Part shown: one piece after another, positions 34,601 through 43,885 of the stretch | Numbering within the stretch: position 1 is the stretch's first letter | How the letters are laid out: each line of letters begins with the position of its first letter | Assembly: GCA_022393335.1 (NCBI GenBank) | Contig: JAJEKB010001426.1 | Location: 1,304,303 to 1,368,302, forward strand | Direction: 5' to 3' | DNA length: 64,000 nucleotides | Source: Macrotrachela quadricornifera | Lineage: Eukaryota > Rotifera > Eurotatoria > Philodinida > Philodinidae | Made by a program: the position numbers and the translations under genes | Notes under the pieces: model-generated | Seen by the model: only the letters and a program-made list of their open reading frames with translations | Database searches by the model: none | What the model was told of the DNA's origin: nothing

Positions 34601-36425
34601 GTGAACATAAGACAAAAAAAGGATCCCATTGACGATAATAGTAGATCTATGCTTAATAAAAACAAATCGATCGAAAGCTGAAGACCCACAAGCATCTTAA
34701 AATGAAGTTAGTGATGTCTGGAGGTTTTGGTGTCCGAGCCTGGACCCAAACATTCGTGGTTCGGTCCTAAGGGAACTCCCCTTCTTTCCTAACTACCAGA
34801 AAAAACGTTTTTTATCGATTTTTCGATTTTCATTCTTAAACTTGTATCGAGTTGTACTGTATCCGTACCGCAAGAAATAGAAACATGCCATGTCGTATAA
34901 TTCCTGAAAAAGCCAAGTTTCGAAAGCCTATACTGATAATTATAAACAATGGAAAAAAAATAAAAAATGACTAAAAGAAGAAACAATTTTTTTTCTTTTT
35001 TTTACGTATTTTCGAAATCAGTGTTTGAACAGAAAAAAAAATTTTCTCCCTTTTTCTCCGAAATGATTAGATTAATTGAGCTGAAAAATTTTTAATAAGT
35101 ACTTCGACTAAATTGGAATGTGTCTTCTTTTCCTTTTCTTGAAATGTCGTTTCTAAAAACTTTGGCAGAATTTAGAAAAAATGGTACTGTCGAAAACTCA
35201 AAGTTTTTGACGAGGTCTTCAGTATTCTGCGTCTTCCACTGTATAAAAACGATATTTTTCAATAAAAAATAAAACCCCCACTCTGTTAGGGACCTAATTA
35301 CTACAGAAATAATTTCTGCTCAAAAAAATGAAGTATCAATTTTTGCGTGTGAGAAAATCTTTGGACAACTTTGACCCTTAGAATCCCAAAAACTCCCAAA
35401 AGAAGGCATCGGAGCAATTTGAGTCTATGACAACTTTACTCTACTGATTGAGATCTATCTACCGTGAGAGTTTCATAAAATGTCACCCAACCATTCCTTG
35501 GAAACCCTCGAATGGGGATCCTCTTATACTTCAAACCAGAGTTCGGGTTTGATATATGCCTATATGTACGTGCTATAAAGAGACATACATGTTATAATTA
35601 AGATAGACGAATTACTTCAATTTTAGTACTTTCAAACCTTAGGAAGCGAATCTACTTACTCGTAGCTGAAGTGCTCGTTGTAGTAGCTGTTGCTATCACT
35701 GTTGTCCTTCCTGTCGTAGTTGTTGCTCTCGTTGTTGTTCTTGCTGTTGTAGTTGTTGCTCTTGTTGTTGTTGTTCTTGCTGTCGTAGTTGTTGCTCTTG
35801 TTGTTGTCCTTCCTGTTGTAGTTGTTGCTCTTGTTGTTGTTCTTGCTGTCGTAGTTGTTGTTTTCACTGATGTGCTTGGTGTAACTGTTTCAAGAGAAGA
35901 TAAAAAAATTATTTTCGTTGAGATTTTTCTACAAGACCTCAACCTGTTGCAATTGGTGGGCAAACTAATTTGTTCGCCAAAGCCAGAGGATAGCAAATTG
36001 GCTGGCCACAGCGTGTGCTATCGACACAAACTGTACTGTCGATAGGACATGTCGTATTATCCTCATTGCATCGTACAACAGTCGTGCAGGAAAAAACGGC
36101 TGAAGCACAGATTCCTTCACTTCTATATGATGTCAATGAAAGACATTCGCAATCAAGGTTAGATGAACATGGTGTTCGCCGAGAATTACACTCAGTAAAA
36201 TTGCATGTTGCTGTGGCTATAGTAGCTAACAAAAATCATAATGAAAAATAGGGAAAAGTAAACGTAATTATCAGCTAACTATTTGATTGTTCTTGTTGCT
36301 GTGAATTGTTTCTATTACATGGAAGAACAATATGCATATATGATCTGGAAGATGGCGCTTAGTACTTACGCTAGAGTTAGAAGATACAGCAAAAGTATGA
36401 AAACTACGCTCGAAGTTTTCGTCAT
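31676..36425 (-). CDS. Secreted Cys-rich/Thr-rich protein with TSP1 domain
   Basis: Five exons are inferred: 36425-36370 (signal peptide), 36216-35944 (Cys-rich), 35884-35660 and 34484-34407 (Thr-rich linker), 31851-31676 (TSP1, ending in TGA). Exon 1 reads MTKTSSVVFILLLYLLTLA, a clear signal peptide. Exon 2 has about 14 Cys. Exon 3 repeats an 11-residue unit, TTTRATTTTGR, about four times, a likely O-glycosylated stalk. The last exon has WSHWVNGACSVSCGTGTY and further Cys, a thrombospondin type-1 repeat. Exons 2-5 join with matching phase-1 GT-AG introns. Exon 1 leaves two bases while exon 2 needs one, so either the first junction is different or the gene is frameshifted there. Probably an extracellular adhesion or defence protein; exact role unknown. 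Confidence 0.65.
33199..34007. repeat. Possible fold-back element inside the TSP1 intron
   Basis: CATGAGATGGGG and CGTCCCATCCCATGG at the left end are mirrored at the right end by CTCATGGGATGACAAG and CCAATCTCATG. The match is imperfect. A small GC hairpin, GCCGCCTGAGGCGGC, lies at 33552-33566. No coding capacity. Confidence 0.35.
34840..34925 (-). pseudogene. Decayed extra TSP1 exon in an intron
   Basis: On the minus strand, after an acceptor-like TTTTTCAG, the frame reads TTWHVSISCGTDTVQ, matching the Trp/Ser-Cys-Gly-Thr core of TSP1 but lacking the first Cys and later Cys. The neighbouring Thr-rich exons splice to each other in frame without it, so it appears to have been dropped. Confidence 0.5.
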
Positions 36426-36760
36426 TGTTATAGATACGTTGAATCTGTAAGTCAGAAGTTTCGTTCTTTTTCAAGTTCACTCAACGATTCTATACCAATG
36501 ATGCAGGATACTATATAGAAATAATAAAACAATTTTATTATTTCAAAACGAAATAAGACTGTTCTTCCTACAAAATAAAATAAATGACGCACATTTTCTT
36601 TTAATAGACGAAACATTTTAGAGAAATTTCAAGTGTTTATAAAGAGCAAAAAACTACTGAAAAGTTTCGAGTGTGTTTAGTTACTCATTCAGTTGATTAA
36701 AAAGTAAAAAAATAAAAGTCAGTTTTATTTTATTTCTATTTTAGCCGCCAAAAAAACAAT
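36426..36760. other. Upstream flank of the TSP1 gene
   Basis: AT-rich; no promoter element identified with confidence. Confidence 0.3.
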
Positions 36761-36797
36761 CTTGAGGGTGAGGGTGGGGGGTGAGGATGAGTTTCGA
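36761..36797 (-). repeat. TGAGGG tract, G-quadruplex-like
   Basis: CTTGAGGGTGAGGGTGGGGG continues as GTGAGGATGAGTTTCGA. Several GGG runs spaced by three bases could form a G-quadruplex. The flanking words match 27515-27535, suggesting both are ends of one repeat family. Confidence 0.55.
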
Positions 36798-36958
36798 TTT
36801 TATAATTAATCAAAAAAGAAAGCATATATAATGGATTCAGTAGAACCTTCTATAATCATTTTAGTTGTCTACAAGTGATTCGATTCTATATGATTAGTTG
36901 GAATACATCTACTTGACATACTGGATTTAGCACGTACGACTAAATCAAAAGAATCACA

Positions 36959-37029
36959 AAAACAGAAAGGGAATCGACTTCATATTTTCCAATAACCAGT
37001 TGGATATTCTACCATTAAACTACCTGATT
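36959..37029 (-). repeat. tRNA-like sequence (pseudogene or SINE head)
   Basis: On the minus strand the order is a tRNA's: A-box-like TAGTTTAATGG, a perfect 5-bp anticodon stem TCCAA/TTGGA around loop CTGGTTA, and B-box-like GTCGATTCCC. The D stem pairs with wobbles; the acceptor and T stems are mismatched. It is therefore not a working tRNA. On the same strand about 160 bp further lies the TGAGGG junction motif (36761-36797), so this may be the head of a tRNA-derived SINE. Confidence 0.35.
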
Positions 37030-37939
37030 ATATTGTTATAATTAATGAGGAGGTTTGTTGCATATTAAAGACTGTTCAATATTGGCGTCGCACAATAGTT
37101 ACAATTCCCTTATGTCCTTGATTGTCAGTGAATATGGGAACTGTTGATAGGTTATACGTCTTGGTGTTTTGACAGTGTCATTTAATATTTTATTATTTTT
37201 GTTTCATTTTGTGAATCGTACTTTACGTATGAGTGAATGCTTTAGCGTTGAATAATTAATTTTAGTGTATTTGTAATATTCACATGAAATAAAATTTTTC
37301 AATTTTCTTTCTTCTGTCTGTCCTGTTTGACTAGCGTTATCCGGCAAACATCGCGAGGAGGTGGGCTTGATTTGTTTCCCATTAAAAATTTAACTAGTGT
37401 GTTTAAATAGGAAGTTTTTTTGCTGATAATAATTCAGAATGAGCAGATTACTGACAATCAACGAAGAGATTTGATATTAAAAGCCCATGGATTCGACTAT
37501 TTGAATTCGGAATGATGTTTGCCTTTGGATTTTGGGATGTGATATTGATATCATTCATAGCTGTCGGATTCAAGAAGTGTTTATAGTACTCAATGTTAAT
37601 GTTTTTATAACAGCTTAGGAACGTCAATATGTTAATCTTCTCGAACACAGTATTGTGTGTATTCACTCAGCATGTGTCGGAAAAATTGCTCGTAATATTG
37701 GTTTCGGAGCTCAATGCTCGAGTAGGTCGAAAATGTATGTAATTGAAATTAATTGTTCGAATAGGTTAAGTTGAATTATGAAGAAGACCTCACTTATTTT
37801 ATTTGAGTTATCCATGCAAAAGGATGCTTCGTGCATATAGAAAAGATCTTTAGTTGAAATGCTTTACTTAGTGGTGGAGATTCAGTAGAATGGATCATTA
37901 CATCTACTCAATCACAAGGTTTTCGTCAACTTTTTCTTA
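37030..37939. other. Intergenic, probably 5' part of the PLE
   Basis: No intact frame. Bases 37780-37939 show short fragments in several frames leading into the PLE reverse transcriptase. Confidence 0.35.
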
Positions 37940-39442
37940 CCATAAAGAAGAAGAAAATTTTATGGTCGATTAGTTAAATGATTAAGACATAAACTTCGTC
38001 TTTTCAATGTCATTATTCGAAAAATTGACAAATCAAAATTGTTTCATTTAAAGAAACGGGAAGATTATCGAAAAAAGTCAATCGAATATATGGAAAAGAC
38101 ACAAGCTTATAAATGTCTTGGGAGTAATGATTCTTTTCCTGATTTAATTAAGGATACGAATCAATATTTATTAGATTTACGTCTGACCAGGTGGGTTAGT
38201 CAAAAACAATATGAACAATTATCTATTAAATCTAATGAAGTAGAATTAGCTCATTTATATTATTTACCAAAAGCTCATAAAGCTGATACTCCTCTTCGTC
38301 CAATTATGTCTGTTCTCAAGCATCCAACAACTAAAATTTCAAAGTTCTTAGATGATCTCTTGAGACCTTTGTTTGATAAAATGGTACTAGAAACAACAGT
38401 GACGTCTGGCTTCGGATTACTTCAACGTGCCAAAGAATAGCCAGTACTAAATCTACGTCAAGGGACTATTTTCAGTACCATTGATATCACTGATCTTTAT
38501 ACCATAGTTCCACAAATAGAGGGGAGTGTTCTCGCTAAGAAAAATGCTAGATCATTTGAAATTAAAACAAATTGGTGGGTGAAAAATTAAGACAACTATT
38601 TGTTTGAGTCGATTTGTGATGCAAAGTAATTATTTTTCCTATGATGGTGAATATTATCATCAAATTGGTAGTGGAGCAATGGATTCTCCACTTACTTTAT
38701 CGATTGCTAATTGTTATAGGCTTTTCTTTGAAAGAGATATTGTCAAACAAGTACATGATAGTAGTGGGTTGTATTTTTAATATATTGATGATATTTTTCT
38801 TACAATTAATGAAACAAATCAATGATCGACGAAATGAATTTGATACAAATATTCACTCGTCTGCTAATATTAGTATAACGACCGTTAGGAGACATCCCGA
38901 TCTTTTCTTCTTCTCGTGTTGTCTTTGTTTCTACCTCTCCCTATGACATCATTGATATCATCTCTTTCAATTGTCGTTCCCAACCCTCGTTTCTTTTGTT
39001 ATGCATTCTATAAATACATGTGTGGTTTTTCTCTTTCTTTAGTCCAATTATAGATGTGTGATTTTCATGAAAATAAACGAAAAGAGAGTCATATCCTAAC
39101 AATTACAACTAAAATTTTCTTGATTTACATATAGAAAACCATGATGGCTGCTTATTTATCAAAGACTATCATAAACCATCATATGAACTATATTATTTAC
39201 CATCTAATTGTATTCATCCATAGCATATGAAATCTCTTATTCAAGACATACTGACAATTGATCACGCTAAAATAATGTTTCTTCATTTTACGTATTGTCA
39301 GAATATGCGAACATTTAGAATGAAATTTCATCATTTATGGAATAGATATTTTGGAGAATCACCGATCAATGAAATTATTCCAGTTCTAGAAACGAAAAAT
39401 GTTGATAATTTAGGAAAACGTTTAGGACGTACTCGTGAATGA
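37940..39442 (+). pseudogene. Penelope-like element reverse transcriptase, decayed
   Basis: Bases 38039-38440 encode 133 residues with the PLE RT motif LYYLPKAHKADTPLRPIMSV and then a TAG. Further blocks follow in frame order: FSTIDITDLYTIVPQ (about 38470), GEYYHQIGSGAMDSPLTLSI (about 38650), a stop, then YIDDIFLTINE (about 38780), and a C-terminal portion SYELYYLPSNCIHP and MKSLIQDILTIDHAK (39170-39440). PLEs copy RNA into DNA and in bdelloids are often telomere-associated. Several stops and shifts make it inactive. The canonical AMGSP is AMDSP here. No GIY-YIG endonuclease motif was recognised. Confidence 0.75.
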
Positions 39443-40003
39443 AAGTCAAATTATATTTGTTTTCTTTTATTATAATGAAATATATTGTAGTAGAGTTTAA
39501 GGGACAAAATCATTTAATTCAATGTGGAAGGAAGGGAAGAACAACAGAGGGACATATGCCAACATAAAATATATCGGCATAAGTTCAATAAAACAATATC
39601 ACGTACTTATAGTCCAACCAACATTATCATTTGATCTCCAGATCAAGATTCAATATATTATAGTAATAACCACGTGCTTGAGCAAGATTTTACGACAAAT
39701 TTACTATTTACCAACCTTAGTTTGAACATTTGTATTAATATGTATAATTTAAGTAAATAGATAGGCTATACAATCGGTTGAAATGGTAATTCAATTAAGT
39801 ATGCAATCAATTGACTGTGATTATGAAAGAGAAAATATTGGCTATATTCGTCGCCACTGTTCGTGTATGAAATATTTATTAGTAGAACGTTTGTTCATAT
39901 TAAATTGGTTAATAGATAACTTGAACAAGTAACATATCTTTGAACCTCGAAAGATAATAATTATTATCTATCAAGCGGATTATAATAATAAATGACAATT
40001 TTC
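39443..40003. other. Intergenic between two retroelements
   Basis: AT-rich; no feature seen. The LINE target site begins at 40004. Confidence 0.4.
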
Positions 40004-40034
40004 ATTCCCGAAATAGACTACATTAACAAAGCAT
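40004..40034. repeat. LINE target-site duplication, left copy
   Basis: Perfect 31-bp copy (starts ATTCCCGAAATAGACTACAT) of 42135-42165. Confidence 0.9.
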
Positions 40035-42134
40035 TTATCGCCATACTAGACTTGAAGAAGATCGACTAAGACTACGTTCATGGAACGTGCTAGTTAAACG
40101 GGAATTCCAGGCATATAGACAACGAAATTGGGAGGAATTTATCTCGAATGTCGCGTCACCAAATCCATCATCATTCTGGAATACTGTTAAGAAATTAAGT
40201 AAAAAGAAACCAATCGACTTTTCAGCTCTAATAGATGGAAACACGACACATAGATCCCCAGTAAACATTGTGAGTTGCTTATATCGTCATTTTACCAAAC
40301 GTCACACACAACCAGCACTGAGCAGAAACAGTATAATTGACAAAGAGGCTAATAACTTATGGAAACTACACAGCTTAGCTGATAAGGGTGATATCAAACT
40401 CATATCTGGTCAATCTGATCTTCATTTTAACGAACAAGATATAAAAAATACTATACGCTCTCTAAAAAATAAAAATTCGTCTGGATTTGATAAAGTGTCT
40501 AATAAGATGGTCAAGCTCCTTCCGTCGCATTATCACGCAGTACTCACGAATGCTTATAATGAACTGTTTAATGCTGCTCACTGGGGAAAAGAATGGCAAA
40601 TGGCTCGAACAATTTGTTTGAATAAAAGCGACAACCCGGCTCCAAGCACAAATCAGTTGCGCCCGATTTCGATGCTACCAACTTTTAGCAAAATTTACGA
40701 AAGATTATTCCTTTTACGATTCAACAGTTGGTCAACCAGAATGAATATTTTACCAGCTCAACAATCAGGTGCAAGACCTCATCAATCAACAACTTCCAGA
40801 GTAAACTGCTTACTGGAACAAATTACTCAATCTCTTCGTCATATTTCATTCACTCCAGTAATATACATTGATTTCCTGCAAGCGTTTGACATGCTCTGGC
40901 AACAGGGATTACTTCTGAAATTAAACAGTCTTAATTGTCCACCAGCTTATATCGCATGGATAGCTAGCTACTTCAATGGTCGAACCCTCAAAATCGATTA
41001 TGGTGGTATTGAATCAGCATTGATTAACGTCGAACGTGGTGCTCCTCAAGGTAGCTGCCTTGGTCCTATAATGTATGTTATATGTCATCATGATCTTCCT
41101 CATATTTTTGAAAATCCAGTTTACGTTCACGCGTATGTGGACGATATAGCAATTATTTATGATCCATCAATTCACCTAAAACTAAAGTTTCAAGTCGTCC
41201 AAATCGAGAATCGCATCAACAGAGATATGAAAAAGTTGCTAAACTATTCGAAAGATTGGCATCAACCGCTAAACCCAAACAAAACGGAGCTTGTTGTTTA
41301 TCATAGGTCAGTTCAATGTCCAAAACTAAATATCTACTATGACGGAGTGAAAATTGTACAGAAGAAGAGCTTCAAATATCTTGGGTTCTATCTCGATGCA
41401 AAGTTATCGTTTCGTGTTATGATCGATGCTCAGTTTATCAAATTACGGAAAGCCTATATTATACTGAAATTTATTCATCGACAATTTCCATCTTTTTCAA
41501 AGTTGAAAATCAAATTCTTTAATACGTATATATGGCCACACATGTACATGATGGTAACAATTTACTGTCTTCTATCACAGACCTCTCAGGAGCGATTAGC
41601 ATCATTCTATCGAAGATGTCTAAGGCTAATCCACTGCCTGTTTCAATGTTCCACAGAAGACTTGCATCATCACTTTCATCTGCTTACCATTGAAGAAAGA
41701 TTCAAGAAATCTTTGTTAAAGCGCATGAAAAATATTCAAGTATACGAACGAACCTTTATTGAATGTGCGCTACAATATAAATACCTATTCAACACGGTAT
41801 ATGATCACTATCGCGTCAGAGCACACATACGCTACATGCCAACAGGTCGACCGAACAAAAGAGTCGTTTCATTTCTCGACAGGGAGTGTTGCACCTTTTT
41901 TGATCACCTACGTGAATTTGTCTTTAGCTAAGCCATTTCATTGTTGCATGTGTCCTTTCTTTCTTTCTTTTCTTTTCATTTCTTTTGTTTTATTTTTTCT
42001 TTTTGAGCAAGTGGTGATGTTGGTAATCTTTGTATACAACTTCTAGAATCCGCTAGCTCTATTTGTACTAAGACGGTCAGCGCCCCATGGCGAATTCGTC
42101 ACATTAATAAATAAAGCGGTTTAAAAAAAAAAAA
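40035..42134 (+). mobile_element. 5'-truncated non-LTR retrotransposon (LINE)
   Basis: A 2.1-kb insertion bounded by a perfect 31-bp target-site duplication and ending in a poly(A) tail (42122-42134) after AATAAATAAAG. It begins inside ORF2, so the endonuclease domain and 5' end are missing, as expected from aborted reverse transcription. The perfect duplication and open frame indicate a young insertion. Confidence 0.92.
40036..41931 (+). CDS. LINE ORF2 fragment, reverse transcriptase
   Basis: The frame is open from the truncation point (YRHTRLEEDRLRLRSW) to TAG at 41929-41931, about 630 codons, with no own ATG required. Reverse-transcriptase motifs appear in order: SGFDKVSNKMVKLLP, LRPISMLPTFSKIYERL, VIYIDFLQAFDML, RGAPQGSCLGPIMYVI, the catalytic AYVDDIAIIY, and FKYLGFYLDAKLSF in the thumb. 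It most resembles the Jockey/I/R1-type group, though the clade was not tested. No endonuclease or RNase H was recognised. The RT core looks intact, but lacking a 5' end and endonuclease the copy is presumably immobile. Confidence 0.88.
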   Translation, partial: YRHTRLEEDRLRLRSWNVLVKREFQAYRQRNWEEFISNVASPNPSSFWNTVKKLSKKKPIDFSALIDGNTTHRSPVNIVSCLYRHFTKRHTQPALSRNSIIDKEANNLWKLHSLADKGDIKLISGQSDLHFNEQDIKNTIRSLKNKNSSGFDKVSNKMVKLLPSHYHAVLTNAYNELFNAAHWGKEWQMARTICLNKSDNPAPSTNQLRPISMLPTFSKIYERLFLLRFNSWSTRMNILPAQQSGARPHQSTTSRVNCLLEQITQSLRHISFTPVIYIDFLQAFDMLWQQGLLLKLNSLNCPPAYIAWIASYFNGRTLKIDYGGIESALINVERGAPQGSCLGPIMYVICHHDLPHIFENPVYVHAYVDDIAIIYDPSIHLKLKFQVVQIENRINRDMKKLLNYSKDWHQPLNPNKTELVVYHRSVQCPKLNIYYDGVKIVQKKSFKYLGFYLDAKLSFRVMIDAQFIKLRKAYIILKFIHRQFPSFSKLKIKFFNTYIWPHMYMMVTIYCLLSQTSQERLASFYRRCLRLIHCLFQCSTEDLHHHFHLLTIEERFKKSLLKRMKNIQVYERTFIECALQYKYLFNTVYDHYRVRAHIRYMPTGRPNKRVVSFLDRECCTFFDHLREFVFS

Positions 42135-42165
42135 ATTCCCGAAATAGACTACATTAACAAAGCAT
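42135..42165. repeat. LINE target-site duplication, right copy
   Basis: Identical to 40004-40034, directly after the poly(A) tail. Confidence 0.9.
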
Positions 42166-42660
42166 CTCTTCTTGCTAGTTCCTAATTAAGTGATTTGAAA
42201 ACATCAATTAACAACATTGATTATATGTACTTAAGAAACTATGATAAATTCTTATACAGTTTTGAATTTTTTTAAAGAAATTGTCTTTTTTTATATGTGC
42301 AGAGCGTCCTGATTAGTATTTATATTTTAATAAATAATACGAAACACGTCGGCAAAATCAAAAATTTTGCATTAATGTGAAAAAAATGATTTAATTAATT
42401 CAGGAACATAGCCAGGGTTTCTCTAAGAGAGGTACACAAAGTACATAAATATTACCCGATCATCTCTATTTTGACTCATAGAAAATTGACATAGTTAATT
42501 ATGAATTCAGTGAACGTTCTGGTTATTTTGTCATCAATTTCTAATTATGTATCTAAAAGAAAATATTTTATAAGCATGGTTTCACATTTTATTTACAAAA
42601 AAAGATACAAAAGCAAATATCTATTCAAGTTGAAATTAGACTAGAAAACATAAGTTCTGT
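42166..42660. other. Intergenic, AT-rich
   Basis: No gene or element recognised. Confidence 0.4.
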
Positions 42661-43185
42661 TCATGAGCTAGTAAATTTGATTCGTTGTTTGTTCTTGAAA
42701 AAAATATCAGTAATACCTTCTACATTTAAATTGTCTCTTATATCACGATGAGCATGAATCAGAGCAAGATCGCTCAAACGTTTATCACTAATACTGTTTC
42801 GAAGTGTTGTTTTCATTGTTTTCATCGTAGAAAATGATCTTTCTGTTGTTGCAACAGCCACTGCTAGTATTGCAAACGTTTCGGACAAACGATTTAAATT
42901 AGCGTAAAATGATTTAATACGAAGAAGCACATTCCAAGTAAAAATAATATTTCATGGTTGTTCATCTATTGAAGTGTTTTCCGTTTCTGTTGCCACAGCT
43001 CAAACGTAGCTTTGACAACAACAACATTGTTTGATGGTAAATCACTCTCATATAATTGAAATATATCTTTCACATCCATTAATGTTTTATTTACAACAGA
43101 TGAAGCGAATAAATTAATAATATGAATAATATTTTTTTGGTCCTTGTTAAACTTCTCGTCTAATTCCGATAAAGTTGTTTACTCA
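42661..43185 (-). pseudogene. hAT transposase relic, C-terminal dimerisation region
   Basis: Bases 42661-42930 encode a typical hAT C-terminal domain: ILAVAVATTERSFSTMKTMK, TLRNSISDKRLSDLALIHAH. Upstream in the transposase direction, 43185-42975 reads LDEKFNKDQKNIIHIINLF and KDIFQLYESDLPSN before a stop. The N-terminal BED finger and catalytic core are missing. The segment is shared with 58616-58850, where it has a different internal deletion. Confidence 0.75.
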
Positions 43186-43840
43186 TCTAAACTAGTGTTA
43201 AATCAAACTAAGCATATTATTTATATAATATATATTTTTACTAAAAATCTAATCAGACCAAACCTGTATTGTGGGGGAGGGGTCCTCTAGGCCCAACTAT
43301 GAATACGTCCTTGATTGATTGTTGACAGAAAATCGATTCTTGAAAAGCAAGAATTGAAACGTAGCAGATTAGTTTGTCTATTCGTCAAAAGATTGATTGA
43401 TCTATTTTTCAATAATTAAAGTGGTCTTAAACGATTTTATTGTAATATTCGTAATCACCACTATTGAATCTACAAACACATGTAGTTCTTACTCGTAAAA
43501 AATGAAATTTTTTTCTTTCTGTTACTTGTGGGCGACGACACCCACAAATATTGTCAATATCGTTTATCATGGGATAAAATTGAAAAGAATAATAAGGAAT
43601 GATTCGTTATTCAAACCTGATACACATGAATCGATTCTATAATGGATCGCAAAACACCCCTTCTATATCCTTCTTCGTTATCGTCACGATGACGAAGCTA
43701 CAAAAGATAAGGACAAAGTACGAAAGGATCAAACATCATGTATACAACATACATTTGACTATGATACTAATAGATAACGTCACACACAACAAAAAAAATA
43801 TTTTTGCATGGAACGAATGACACAAGCACAAATATTATAT
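43186..43840. other. P450 upstream region
   Basis: Non-coding spacer highly similar to 58850-59520. It includes GGGGGAGGGG (43273-43282). Conservation here reflects the recent duplication, not necessarily function. Confidence 0.5.
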
Positions 43841-43848
43841 TATATAAA
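43841..43848 (+). promoter_or_regulatory. Putative TATA box of the P450 gene
   Basis: TATATAAA lies 38 bp before the ATG and is conserved in copy B (about 59510-59517). Spacing would give a very short 5' leader; not tested. Confidence 0.4.
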
Positions 43849-43885
43849 GAGTAAAGTTTTTTTCCATGTCATATTATAATCAAAA

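Noticed and set aside
34840..34925. Genuine TSP1 exon of the minus-strand gene
   Set aside because: The adjacent Thr-rich exons splice in matching phase without it, and it lacks most TSP1 Cys residues.
35671..36045. Long plus-strand Val-rich open frame
   Set aside because: It is the antisense of the Thr/Arg repeat exon and of the Cys-rich exon; the minus strand has matching splice sites and domain content.
36959..37029. Functional tRNA gene
   Set aside because: The acceptor and T stems are mismatched despite good A-box, B-box and anticodon stem; treated as tRNA-like repeat.
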